DNA of 64,000 bases, from contig NZ_JAFBEX010000007.1 in assembly GCF_016908975.1 (NCBI RefSeq), positions 186,001 through 250,000 on the forward strand, written 5' to 3'. This DNA comes from Neobacillus cucumis. Its GTDB lineage: Bacteria; Bacillota; Bacilli; Bacillales; Cytobacillaceae. The position numbers were made by a program, and so were the translations under genes. A model generated the notes under the pieces. It was not told where the DNA came from, searched no databases, and saw only the letters and a list, made by a program, of their open reading frames with translations. Positions 33,263-41,776 of the stretch are shown in pieces. Each line of letters begins with the position of its first letter. Position 1 is the first letter of the stretch.

Positions 33263-33455
33263 CTGTTGATTTCCGCTCCAGGCGTCAAGCTACCCGCGGG
33301 TGTGCCGGGTAGCCTCCTCGGCGAAGACAGCGCCTGTGGGGTCTCCCCTGCCCCGTACTCCCGCAGAACATTGAAATTCTTCTTCGAATCCGCCCACGCA
33401 CGAAGAAAATGCGATAGCACTCGAGGAGTCGAGCGCCCTCCGCTCCAATCAACAG
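33263..33455 (+). repeat. TTGATT-ended repeat, copy 2, with a ~60-bp insertion
   Basis: CTGTTGATT ... AATCAACAG bound the element. Compared with the other copies, about 60 bp (33367-33424, beginning AACATTGAAATTC) is inserted between the CCCGCAG and GAGTCGAGCGCC blocks. The element fills most of the gene-free gap 33221-33634. Confidence 0.85.
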
Positions 33456-33634
33456 AGTAAAAAAACAACAATTTCGTTAACAGAGTCTATTTTTAAATGC
33501 TTTTTTATTTTAACGTTTAGGGCAATTTTGATTCATCAATAAGATTATTGACTATTTTCATTCATTATTACAAATAATAAGGGTGATATTCTTTTGAATA
33601 TCCGTTTCATAATCCTATGATGAGGTGATTGTTG

Positions 33635-33787
33635 ATGAGCTACAGAGACACTTTAGATTCACAGTCGGAGCTTTTTCACTACACTTTTACAAGACCGAAG
33701 CACACAAAAGCACTGGTGAACGGTCAGACAAGAGTGTCGCAGAACCAAATCATCTTAAGGAGTAATGCTAAGGCCCATCGCTGGTAA
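33635..33787 (+). CDS. YpzG-like small protein
   Basis: 50 residues from the ATG at 33635 (GAGGTGATTGTTG upstream), stop TAA at 33785. The segment RPKHTKALVNGQTRVSQNQIIL matches, as I recall it, the P-KH-x-A-x-VNGQT-x-VSQN pattern of the B. subtilis YpzG family, a small uncharacterised Bacillus protein. It is hydrophilic with no membrane helix. Two hairpins follow. No function is assigned; family assignment is from memory of the motif. Confidence 0.65.
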   Translation: MSYRDTLDSQSELFHYTFTRPKHTKALVNGQTRVSQNQIILRSNAKAHRW

Positions 33788-33811
33788 GATAGCTCTTAGC
33801 ATCAAGAAACG

Positions 33812-33877
33812 AGTTGGCTGCTTTCGGCAGCCAACTAAGCGGACCCTTTTCAGTCTTGGAAAGGGTCTGTCTTTTTT
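33812..33877 (+). terminator. Two consecutive hairpins, the second a terminator
   Basis: AGTTGGCTG/CAGCCAACT at 33812-33836, then GGACCCTTT/AAAGGGTCT at 33841-33868 followed by a TTTTTTATA tract. Confidence 0.75.
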
Positions 33878-33973
33878 ATATGTCTTTTTGAATAAAATAT
33901 TTCTTGAAAAGAAAGGGTTAGAACTATATCATAAAATCTAATTATAACTTTAACCAACGGAGTGACATTCACC

Positions 33974-34477
33974 ATGTATGAAAATTTTACAATAAGAGAT
34001 GCAGATAAAAAAGAAATGCCAGTGATCGTTGATATTTATAATTCCACCATTGCCGGCAGAATGGTTACGGCCGATTTAGAGCCCGTTACGGTCGAAAGCC
34101 GAATGCCATGGTATTTCGAGCACACCCCTACATTTCGTCCATTATGGGTAGTCGAAACAAATGGGCAAATTTGTGCGTGGGTCAGCTTTCAGTCGTTTTA
34201 CGGCCGGCCAGCTTATAACGCGACAGCAGAAATAAGTATTTACATTCATCATGATTTTCGCGGGAAAAAGTTAGGGAAATTCCTCATCCAAAAGGCAATT
34301 GATGAATGTCCGAGACTGGGTATTAAGACTTTGCTTGGGTTTATTTTTGGACATAATGAACCTAGCGTGAAGTTGTTTGAAAGTTTTGGTTTTGAAAAAT
34401 GGGCTCACTTGCCAAATGTGGCAGAGTTAGACGGTGTTGAACGAGATTTACTGATCCTTGGTAAAAGAATTTACTAA
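33974..34477 (+). CDS. GNAT N-acetyltransferase (phosphinothricin acetyltransferase-like)
   Basis: 167 residues from the ATG at 33974 (CGGAGTG upstream). IRDADKKEMPVIVDIYNSTI is the typical PAT/Bar opening; AEISIYIHHDFRGKKLGKFLI contains the acetyl-CoA pyrophosphate loop (R-G-K-K-L-G); GHNEPSVKLFESFGFEKW is the conserved NxPS-LFxxxGF motif. It acetylates an amine, possibly an amino-acid analogue or methionine sulfone/sulfoximine. It lies 27 bp upstream of the YpbS-like gene, so probably co-transcribed. Confidence 0.88.
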   Translation: MYENFTIRDADKKEMPVIVDIYNSTIAGRMVTADLEPVTVESRMPWYFEHTPTFRPLWVVETNGQICAWVSFQSFYGRPAYNATAEISIYIHHDFRGKKLGKFLIQKAIDECPRLGIKTLLGFIFGHNEPSVKLFESFGFEKWAHLPNVAELDGVERDLLILGKRIY

Positions 34478-34504
34478 GAAAAATAACAAAAGAGGGGTAA
34501 AAAA

Positions 34505-34756
34505 ATGAGTGTTCATAAGGCAATTTCGGAACATGTGAATAAACAAAATAAGAAAATTAACGATTTCCTTTCTCTTGACCATTTAAGGGAACTTTATATT
34601 GAAGAAACTGTCACATTATGCAAAGCAGGACAACCATTTACAACGGAAAAAATCAATCATGTTACAAACCAGATTAATGAATTGGCTAGACAAGGAATCA
34701 TCCCGACACGGAAATTAGTTACTGTTGAGATGGTTAAAGAATATGCACTAAGATAA
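34505..34756 (+). CDS. ypbS: DUF2533 family protein (YpbS-like)
   Basis: 83 residues; AGAGGGGTAAAAAA precedes the ATG. SVHKAISEHVNKQNKKINDFLSLDHLRE and TTEKINHVTNQINELARQGIIPTRKLVT give a small helical, soluble protein that I associate with the B. subtilis YpbS/DUF2533 family. Function unknown. It follows the acetyltransferase gene closely. Gene symbol is tentative. Confidence 0.65.
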   Translation: MSVHKAISEHVNKQNKKINDFLSLDHLRELYIEETVTLCKAGQPFTTEKINHVTNQINELARQGIIPTRKLVTVEMVKEYALR

Positions 34757-34886
34757 GGCTAATCTTCCATAAAATTGAATTTAGCTTTTTATTATTCCAA
34801 AATAGGTCATTTTCTTGTACTATATAATAGAATGTTTTCTATTATTCTTGGAAGCTTTGTTTTCAAGAAAGAATTTGGTGAATGAG

Positions 34887-36548
34887 ATGGATAAAAAAAA
34901 GTTAGTTATCCTTTATATAATCAGTAGTATCATCTGGATATATGGTTCCAATTATTTAATTCAAGAATTTCTTCCATCGCCTTACATCTTCATTGTCGAG
35001 AGAACAAAGGAATTCTTTTATATTATTGTCACTGGCGCATTTATTTATTTTTCCTACAGTAAACAACAGGAATTAACACACTCCCAGGAGGATAAACAGA
35101 GGCTTTCGACGCTCATTAATTCCATGGTTGACATTGTTACCTTCAAGGATGGTGAGGGCAGATGGATTGAGGCAAATGAATTTGGGCTGCAATTGTTTGG
35201 TCTCGAAGAGGTAGATTACAGAGGAAAAAAGGATTCCGAGCTTGCTAATTATTCTAAGTTTCATACGGATGCGCTTATGTTTTGTGAAGAATCGGACGAA
35301 CAGGCCTGGAAAAATGCAGGAATTACCCGAGTCGAAGAGGTACTCCCTATGCCGGATGGAACAAGAAGAACATTCGATACCATCAAGGTTCCGCTGTTCC
35401 ATTCTGATCAGAGCAGACAAGGTTTAGTTGTAATTGGTCGAGATATAACGGAGAAAAAGGAAATGGCCTTACAACTAGCTGAAAGTCAACAGCAATATAA
35501 ATCGTTATTCGAATATAGTCCTGATATTGTCTATATGTTGGATTTAGCCGGCACAATTACCAAATTAAATCCTCATTTCGATGTGATTACTGGTTTTAAG
35601 CGAGAGGATTTTTTGGGTCAAAACGTAACAAGTCTATTGTCTAAAAAGTATCAAAAATTCGTCACTCACTTTATTCAATCTGTTGTAGAAGAAAGTAAAC
35701 CGATTATGTATGAAATTAAGGTTCCTCACCGTAAGGGTCATAGTATTACATTGCAATGTACATCTGTACCCATTATCGTCAATGGAAAAATTTCAGGTAT
35801 CATTGGCTATGGACGAGATGTAACCAGCTTAAGAAAAACAGAGGAACAGCTAAGAAGAACAGAAAAACTTTCGGTAGTGGGTGAACTCTCTGCAAGTGTG
35901 GCACACGAAATCCGAAATCCGCTTACCTCTTTAAAGGGTTTTGTTCAGCTTTTACAAATGGAAGACCCAAAACACCAGTTCTACTATGGGATCATGATTG
36001 ATGAATTAGATCGGATTAATTATATTGTGGGTGAATTACTGTTACTAGCTAAGCCACAACATCTTAAATTTTCGAAAGCTTCTATCCAAAAACTTTTAGG
36101 TGATGTGGTTTCATTATTAAACACGGAAGCCATTTACCATAATGTTCAAATCGCCCCTTCTTTTCCGGAAATAGACCATTATATTGAATGTGAGCCAAAT
36201 CAGCTTAAACAAGTATTTATAAATATCATCAAAAATGCGATTGAGGCTTCTTATAAAGGAAGTATAGTTGAGATTTCCCTTCTGCCTGTAACAGGAGAAC
36301 AAGTAAACATTGTGGTAAAAGATAATGGTTGCGGCATTTCTAAGGAACGATTAGAAAAACTTGGTGAACCGTTCTATTCTTCTAAAGAAAAAGGAACGGG
36401 TCTTGGATTAACCGTTAGCTTTAAAATTGTTCAAGCTCACAATGGACAAATACGGTTTAACAGCCAAAAGAACCATGGAACATCCGTGGAGATTTCCTTG
36501 CCAACAATACAAAATACAAGTAAGGCAAAGCTTCAAGACATCTCATAA
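34887..36548 (+). CDS. PAS-PAS sensor histidine kinase, sporulation-kinase-like
   Basis: 553 residues from the ATG at 34887 (GGTGAATGAG upstream). Two N-terminal membrane helices (about 6-24 and 38-55), PAS1 (about 70-180), PAS2 (about 195-310; YSPDIVYMLDLAGTITKLN), a HisKA region with phospho-acceptor His340 in SASVAHEIRNPLTSLKGFVQLLQ, and a HATPase_c domain (IKNAIEA N-box, VKDNGCGI G1, GTGLGLT G2). No response regulator is adjacent, which together with the HEIRNPLTSLKGF motif suggests a Spo0A-phosphorelay kinase (KinA-E type). That role is inference. Confidence 0.88.
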   Translation: MDKKKLVILYIISSIIWIYGSNYLIQEFLPSPYIFIVERTKEFFYIIVTGAFIYFSYSKQQELTHSQEDKQRLSTLINSMVDIVTFKDGEGRWIEANEFGLQLFGLEEVDYRGKKDSELANYSKFHTDALMFCEESDEQAWKNAGITRVEEVLPMPDGTRRTFDTIKVPLFHSDQSRQGLVVIGRDITEKKEMALQLAESQQQYKSLFEYSPDIVYMLDLAGTITKLNPHFDVITGFKREDFLGQNVTSLLSKKYQKFVTHFIQSVVEESKPIMYEIKVPHRKGHSITLQCTSVPIIVNGKISGIIGYGRDVTSLRKTEEQLRRTEKLSVVGELSASVAHEIRNPLTSLKGFVQLLQMEDPKHQFYYGIMIDELDRINYIVGELLLLAKPQHLKFSKASIQKLLGDVVSLLNTEAIYHNVQIAPSFPEIDHYIECEPNQLKQVFINIIKNAIEASYKGSIVEISLLPVTGEQVNIVVKDNGCGISKERLEKLGEPFYSSKEKGTGLGLTVSFKIVQAHNGQIRFNSQKNHGTSVEISLPTIQNTSKAKLQDIS

Positions 36549-36550
36549 TA

Positions 36551-36594
36551 AAAAAAACTGCCACTTGCGTGAAGCATGTTTTGGCAGTTTTTTT
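36551..36594. terminator. Bidirectional terminator between the kinase and gerAB-like genes
   Basis: AAAAAACTGCCA pairs with TGGCAGTTTTTT around a long loop; A/T tracts on both sides of the convergent genes. Confidence 0.85.
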
Positions 36595-37702
36595 ATGCTT
36601 GTTCATTTTTCCCTTTACCTCTATTTCGAAAAAAGGCAATCATTAATAAAAACGATGGAATCAAGATTTGAAATGGCCAATGTAAAAAGATTGGAACAAT
36701 CTGTAGTCCCTCTTTTATATGCTCGGCATAGTTGGAAGCAATGGTAATCGACGAAAACAAAACAAGGGCACCCATAGGAAAACTGAGCTTCCTATGGTTT
36801 TTAAAGCCAAATATATCGGCAGTTCCTATTACGGCTGCATAGAAAAATATGGAGATTTTAAAGAACCCGCCAATCACCAAATACAGCATAAACAGAACAT
36901 CCAGCCGTTCAATAAAATTTGCCAATTGAATCTTACTGATCGTGGATAGGAGCGGAAAGTTCGCCCTTGCAAATAAATCAGCACCTAGTGCGGCAACATT
37001 AATAACTGCTGTGATGGTAATATTTATTCCACTAAGGACCATCCCACCTAAACACACCCATTTTGCCTTTTTAGCATCATTTAAATAGGGCAGCAACATC
37101 GTAAAAACCACCATCTCTCCAAATGGGAAATTAACAGTTTCTGTTAAGGCGGTTTTTAAAGCAGGCTTCAAGCCATTTTCTAAAATGGGTCTTAGGTTTT
37201 CCAAATGGATTAAACCCGAAAACATGATTAACCCAAAGCCAACCACCGCCATCATATAAACGATTAAAAAAAAGAGCTCACCCACCCTTGCAATTACCTC
37301 AAATCCCTTATGAACACCATAAATAATCGTAAAGATCATTAAACAATTAATGACAATTAAAGGAGTGGTGGTGTAGATCGTTGTAGTTAACAATTCCCCA
37401 AAATCCCTTAATACCCTCGAAGCGCAATAGAGAAAGTAGATGATATAGCCTATTCCGATCATGCGTCCAATCCACTTTCCGGTAATTTTTTGAATATAAC
37501 TGGTAAGGGGGAGGTCCTGATAATATTTATATAATTGATAATAGATTAGGAAGACTCCTAACCCAAACCCAAGACCTAAAATAATGGCAATCCAGGCATC
37601 CTGTTTGGCTTGGGCCCCAAGTCCAACTAGAATCGCACTCCCCATTTCAAACAAAACAACCAGTACAAATAATTGATAGGCCTTAATTTTTGCGCTTTCC
37701 AT
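36593..37702 (-). CDS. gerAB: Spore germination receptor subunit B (GerAB-type permease)
   Basis: 369 residues from MESAKIKAYQL at 37702 (AAGGGGGGAGTGT upstream). Ten predicted membrane helices and the endospore germination permease signatures YQLFVLVVLFEMGSAILVGLG and PFGEMVVFTMLLPYL. The APC-like B subunit binds the germinant within the inner spore membrane. Last gene of the operon; the usual gerA order A-B-C is here A-C-B. The germinant is unknown. I found no clear sigma-G promoter by eye. Confidence 0.92.
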   Translation of the reverse strand: MESAKIKAYQLFVLVVLFEMGSAILVGLGAQAKQDAWIAIILGLGFGLGVFLIYYQLYKYYQDLPLTSYIQKITGKWIGRMIGIGYIIYFLYCASRVLRDFGELLTTTIYTTTPLIVINCLMIFTIIYGVHKGFEVIARVGELFFLIVYMMAVVGFGLIMFSGLIHLENLRPILENGLKPALKTALTETVNFPFGEMVVFTMLLPYLNDAKKAKWVCLGGMVLSGINITITAVINVAALGADLFARANFPLLSTISKIQLANFIERLDVLFMLYLVIGGFFKISIFFYAAVIGTADIFGFKNHRKLSFPMGALVLFSSITIASNYAEHIKEGLQIVPIFLHWPFQILIPSFLLMIAFFRNRGKGKNEQA

Positions 37703-37724
37703 ACACTCCCCCCTTACCCGATAT

Positions 37725-38933
37725 TTATTTCTCCATGGTAGACCAAAATGGTATGGTCCTAATTCCTTCACGGCGAACATAAAAATCTACGCTCACATTC
37801 ACCTTTAATGATGCGAATTCCTCGTCCCAATTTCCTTGATACTTTTTCCATAATTTTGGATTGGAAATATGAACTTTGTCACCAAATCCTAATATGTCCG
37901 TTTTTAATTTTTGTGAAGCTTTCACTGAGTGTACTATTTGTCTTTTGATTTCCTTTTCCGCTAGCTTATCGATTTGATTTATCACATCGGGGTTGTTTAA
38001 ATCAATGGCTGTATTTGCTTCACTAAGCCAGCCTTCACTATCAATTTTAATATTGATAATAGGTTTTTGATTAATAAACTGAACAGAAACTTTTGTTTTC
38101 GATCGAATCGGTGCCACAACCAGGGCCTTTTTCTTGTTCTTCCAATCAATATAAATATCGGTACTTTTTACCTTATCCTGAATCCATACTACTCCGCGTG
38201 CATCATTATTACTCATCCAGCCGAGTAATTTTCCGTCTTTAAAGATTGCTAAACCATCTGAAGCAAGAAAGGCATCTGTTGTGGTTTTTTGCAAGTTTTC
38301 CCCTTCCCTAGCTTTCGATTTAATACCAATTAAACGGTAACCATTTAAAAAAGGCTCTTTCCCCTTGCTCACAAGTTCCATCAAAAAGTCATCAATATTT
38401 ACACTCATATTTTCACCAAGCATGACCTCTGAAGCTTTGATCTGTTTGGTAATCTTGTTAACCGGAAGCCGATCAAGAATCGTAAGTGTTGTCACAATTT
38501 GTTCTGCTGTAGAACCTCTTGCTACAACCATTTCCGTAGTGGTTCGAAATTCAGGGTCGCGGTCAAGAGCATCTAAAATATAGAGCAAATCTTCTTTGGC
38601 CACTTTTTCACTAATCACAACTAAATTTGTGTGAGCATAATAGAGGCGCCGTGATACCTTTTTCGTAGCCTTTCTAGCTGCCTCTGTTAACGTATCCCCA
38701 GTACTACGATAAACGGCAATGGGCAGACCTTGACCTCCCCCGCCGCCTTGTCCGGTTATCACATTACCTGGATTGACAAGCTGATAAGAGACCTTAAATT
38801 TATTGTCCTTCCCTTTATCGATGCCCATCGCCATAACAAAGGCCAATTCAGTCAATTCTTTTTGATTCCAACATCCACTAAGCAGCGGCAAAAGCATAAT
38901 TAATATCGTTACTATGTGAAAGCCTTTTTTCAT
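37725..38933 (-). CDS. gerAC: Spore germination receptor subunit C (Ger(x)C lipoprotein)
   Basis: 402 residues. Lipobox LLSGCW makes Cys21 the acylated residue after signal-peptidase II cleavage. WNQKELTELAFVMAMGIDKG and YRSTGDTLTEAARKATKKVSRRLYYAHTNLVVI are the conserved Ger(x)C N-terminal domains. It anchors to the inner spore membrane as part of the GerA complex. Its ATG overlaps the gerAA TGA (4 bp), giving tight coupling. RBS lies inside the end of gerAA. Confidence 0.94.
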   Translation of the reverse strand: MKKGFHIVTILIMLLPLLSGCWNQKELTELAFVMAMGIDKGKDNKFKVSYQLVNPGNVITGQGGGGGQGLPIAVYRSTGDTLTEAARKATKKVSRRLYYAHTNLVVISEKVAKEDLLYILDALDRDPEFRTTTEMVVARGSTAEQIVTTLTILDRLPVNKITKQIKASEVMLGENMSVNIDDFLMELVSKGKEPFLNGYRLIGIKSKAREGENLQKTTTDAFLASDGLAIFKDGKLLGWMSNNDARGVVWIQDKVKSTDIYIDWKNKKKALVVAPIRSKTKVSVQFINQKPIINIKIDSEGWLSEANTAIDLNNPDVINQIDKLAEKEIKRQIVHSVKASQKLKTDILGFGDKVHISNPKLWKKYQGNWDEEFASLKVNVSVDFYVRREGIRTIPFWSTMEK

Positions 38934-40534
38934 GACTCATCACCATTATTATTTTTTCCTTTATCCGGATTTGGAGGTCCAGGCTTTTGATTTTCTCCCG
39001 TTCTCTTAATATTCCCTTTACTAATAAAGGGTGGTCTATTTTTAAATGCCCAGAGTGGAAAACGCACAAAGGCGTCTGCCTGATTACTAATATTAAATGG
39101 TGCTAGCGGCATCATATATGGAATTCCAAAACTGCGGAGAGAACATAAATGAATGGCCATAAACATAAGCCCGAGCATCATGCCATAGAAACCTAAAATA
39201 GTTGCCAAGCCCATTAAGACAAAGCGAAGTAATCTGGCCGCAATCGCCATGGCAAAAATCGGTGTAGAAAAATTCGCGATGGCGGTAATCGATACGACGA
39301 TAACCATAACAGGTGAGACAAATCCAGCTTGAACAGCAGCCTGACCAATAACAAGCGCACCTACAATGGACACTGCCTGACCGACTGCTCGAGGAAGCCT
39401 AAGACCAGCCTCCCTCAAGATTTCAAAGGTTATTTCCATCACCAAGGCCTCAACAAAGGCAGGGAATGGCACATTCTCCCTTTGAGCCGCAATGGCAATC
39501 GCCATGGTGGTAGGAATCATTTCTTGATGAAACGTTGTGGCCGCTATATAGGTAGCAGGACCAATAAGGGCAACTAAAAAGGAAATAATCCTTAGGAGCC
39601 TGATCCCTGTTGAAATATCAAACCGGGAATAGTAATCATCTGGCGCTTGAAAAAATTGCACGAATAACGCAGGCGCCGTAAGAACAAATGGTGTCCCATC
39701 GACTATAATAGCAATCCTGCCTTCAACCAGCTGGGAGCAGACTACATCGGGTCTTTCAGTGTGAAAGGTGGTCGGAAATGTTGTCCATGTTTGATCCTCA
39801 ATTAACTGTTCGATATATCCTGATGCAATAATGGCATCAATATCAATTCGCTTTAATCTCTCTCTGATTTCATCGACAATTTTTTCATTGGCAATTCCTT
39901 TTATATACACAAGCGCAATATCCGTTTGGGTCACTGTGCCTAATTTCAGCGATTCCACCCATAAATTAGGACTTTTTAACCGTCTTCTGAGTAAAGCCGT
40001 ATTGGTTCTTAATGTTTCGGTAAATGAGTCCTTTGGTCCTCTGATGGATAACTGTGTAGTTGGCTCTGTAATAGAACGCTTATCCCATCCCTTTGTTTCA
40101 GCGCCTATTGCCTTATTGCAGCCGTCGATAAAAATCACGCTATTTCCTGAAAATAACGAGTCATAGACAGTATTCCAATTATCGATGGTTTGGACGCTTC
40201 CTAATGCTAATGCATGATCCATGAGAAATTGAAAAATATCCTGTTGCGCAGGAAGGATTTTCTCCATAAAAGGTTCTAACAGAAAATCACTAATCATTTT
40301 GCTATCAATCAATCCATCAATATAAACTAACGCTACTTTATGACCGCTAACTAAAAATTCCCGGATGGTAACATCCGTACTATTCCCACATTCACCTTTA
40401 ATACGGTCGATATTTTCTTTATAATGGCGAAGGATTGGTAAATCTTCTGGTTTAAGTGGATCTTGTTTTTGTCGATAATTATCATTCTGTCTCTTCTGCT
40501 GTTTTTTCTTCAAAATTTGTGACAGGATTGACAC
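38930..40534 (-). CDS. gerAA: Spore germination receptor subunit A (GerAA/GerBA family)
   Basis: About 534 residues from GTG 40534 (GAGGTGGAGACTT upstream); ATG 40549 lacks a ribosome site. The large hydrophilic N-terminal domain (about 35-290; DVTIREFLVSG, IDGLIDSKMISDFLLEP) is followed by five to six membrane helices (IGPATYIAATTFHQEMIPTT, then PFPAFVEALVMEI) and a Pro/Lys/Asn-rich tail. GerA A-subunits form the oligomeric ion-conducting core of the germinant receptor. First gene of the three-gene operon. Confidence 0.94.
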   Translation of the reverse strand: MSILSQILKKKQQKRQNDNYRQKQDPLKPEDLPILRHYKENIDRIKGECGNSTDVTIREFLVSGHKVALVYIDGLIDSKMISDFLLEPFMEKILPAQQDIFQFLMDHALALGSVQTIDNWNTVYDSLFSGNSVIFIDGCNKAIGAETKGWDKRSITEPTTQLSIRGPKDSFTETLRTNTALLRRRLKSPNLWVESLKLGTVTQTDIALVYIKGIANEKIVDEIRERLKRIDIDAIIASGYIEQLIEDQTWTTFPTTFHTERPDVVCSQLVEGRIAIIVDGTPFVLTAPALFVQFFQAPDDYYSRFDISTGIRLLRIISFLVALIGPATYIAATTFHQEMIPTTMAIAIAAQRENVPFPAFVEALVMEITFEILREAGLRLPRAVGQAVSIVGALVIGQAAVQAGFVSPVMVIVVSITAIANFSTPIFAMAIAARLLRFVLMGLATILGFYGMMLGLMFMAIHLCSLRSFGIPYMMPLAPFNISNQADAFVRFPLWAFKNRPPFISKGNIKRTGENQKPGPPNPDKGKNNNGDES

Positions 40535-40676
40535 AAGTCTCCACCTCATTCCAAGAGTTAATTATGGTTATTTTCCCCAAAAGGGACACGAATATCCAAA
40601 AATCCATGAACCTCCAAGTATAAGGAATCTAAAAATCTAAATAATAAGATAGAACATGGAATGAAGGTGACGGCAT

Positions 40677-40916
40677 TTGAAAGCGATGTTTGTTATTTTT
40701 ATACTGGCAGGCGGAATGCTAGGCTTAATTATATTCTTAGATATTTTGCTGGGGACTGAGCCCAAAAGACTTTTTGGGAAGGCCTTAAACCCCTTCCGTG
40801 TAATGGAACCAGCTGAATACGTAATCGTGTTTTTATTCGCCTTTTTCCTTGCTGTCAGCTTTGTTAAATCTTTCATAAAAAAAAGAAAAAAGCAGAATAA
40901 ACCACAAACGAACTAA
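40677..40916 (+). CDS. Small two-helix membrane protein, function unknown
   Basis: 79 residues, TTG start at 40677 with GAAGGTG upstream (ATG two codons later is possible). Two hydrophobic segments (about 4-25 and 47-66) and a very basic end (KKRKKQNKPQTN). It is divergent from gerAA (143 bp between starts), so they share a promoter region. I do not recognise the family. Confidence 0.65.
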   Translation: MKAMFVIFILAGGMLGLIIFLDILLGTEPKRLFGKALNPFRVMEPAEYVIVFLFAFFLAVSFVKSFIKKRKKQNKPQTN

Positions 40917-40943
40917 CATCTCAATTTATTTTCTAACCTAAAA

Positions 40944-40985
40944 AGAGAAAAGAACTCCGATTATTCAACCGGAGCTCTTTTCTTG
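40944..40985. terminator. Bidirectional terminator between two small membrane-protein genes
   Basis: AAGAACTCCG pairs with CGGAGCTCTT with one mismatch; flanked by AAAAGAGA and TTTCTT. Confidence 0.75.
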
Positions 40986-41174
40986 GTTATGATGGTCCAT
41001 AACTATTTTCTTTTTCCTCTTCCTAAATGTTAACATGATTTGAAAGCGAGTCATCCATTTTTTCCTTAACTCAATGTTTTTCCCGTACAAAAAGCGGCTC
41101 CAACAATTGTAAATGAATTCCTCTACAAAAACTATCAATATGATTGCCGATATAATCTTAAACCAGAAACTCAT
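40965..41174 (-). CDS. Small basic membrane protein, function unknown
   Basis: 69 residues from the ATG at 41174 (AAGGGG upstream). One N-terminal membrane helix (FKIISAIILIVFVEEFIYN) is followed by a strongly basic region (RKKWMTRFQ, FRKRKKK). The stop lies within the terminator stem shared with the previous gene. No family recognised. Confidence 0.55.
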   Translation of the reverse strand: MSFWFKIISAIILIVFVEEFIYNCWSRFLYGKNIELRKKWMTRFQIMLTFRKRKKKIVMDHHNQEKSSG

Positions 41175-41331
41175 TTCAAGGACCCCTTTTCGTTGAATCC
41201 ATCTTCGTATTTGAAATTTCATTAACAGAAGACCTTCATGTATTACATTTATTTCTTCCTACCATTATTTTAACAAACCCCTTCCAACTTTGGATGGATT
41301 TTAATAACATTCCTATATTTTCCACTAAAGG

Positions 41332-41598
41332 TTAATTGGGCTTTTCGTACTTTAATGCTTGATCGCTGTCCCTATACCCTTTCGTTGTGGGATCTTGGAT
41401 AATTCCCAGCATCGATAATAACACAAACACGGCATTAACCACTGTTAGAATGGAATTTTGAATGCTATCAGTTAATTGAAAATGAATGAGCCCCATTGAA
41501 TGTAAACCCGACAAAACCATTTCAGCGACAATCATGATTTGTGAAAGAAAGGCTATAACCCAATTTCGGTTTTTGAAGCGGACTTTCCAGTTAATCAA
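41332..41598 (-). CDS. Phage phi-LC3-type holin, orphan
   Basis: 88 residues with TTG start at 41598 (AGGGTGGGGAGAAA upstream). INWKVRFKNRNWVIAFLSQIM at the N-terminus and GIIQDPTTKGYRDSDQALKYEKP at the C-terminus are the Phage_holin_1 (phi LC3) signatures; two membrane helices lie between. Holins form membrane pores that release endolysin. There is no endolysin or other phage gene nearby, so this is either domesticated or a remnant. It sits in front of the divergent PBP gene. Confidence 0.8.
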   Translation of the reverse strand: MINWKVRFKNRNWVIAFLSQIMIVAEMVLSGLHSMGLIHFQLTDSIQNSILTVVNAVFVLLSMLGIIQDPTTKGYRDSDQALKYEKPN

Positions 41599-41707
41599 TT
41601 TCTCCCCACCCTATTCTTTTATTTTAGTCTCTAATAAAATATGCTAACTTAGCAGAAAGGTTGTCTACGGTTATCACCGTTTTCTTACAATAATAAAATA
41701 CACAATG

Positions 41708-41737
41708 TTGGTCTTTTTTCTTGAGAAATTTTATAAT
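41708..41737 (+). promoter_or_regulatory. Candidate sigma-A promoter of the PBP gene
   Basis: TTGGTC, an 18-bp spacer and a perfect TATAAT at 41732-41737, 40 bp before the ATG. The -35 is weak. A palindrome ACGGTTATCACCGT lies 28 bp upstream of it at 41667-41680. Confidence 0.45.
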
Positions 41738-41776
41738 AAAGAAATCGAAAATTCCCATTGAAAGTTAGGAGATAAC

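Noticed and set aside
41332..41598. Prophage
   Set aside because: Only a holin is present; flanking genes are ordinary chromosomal genes with their own terminators.
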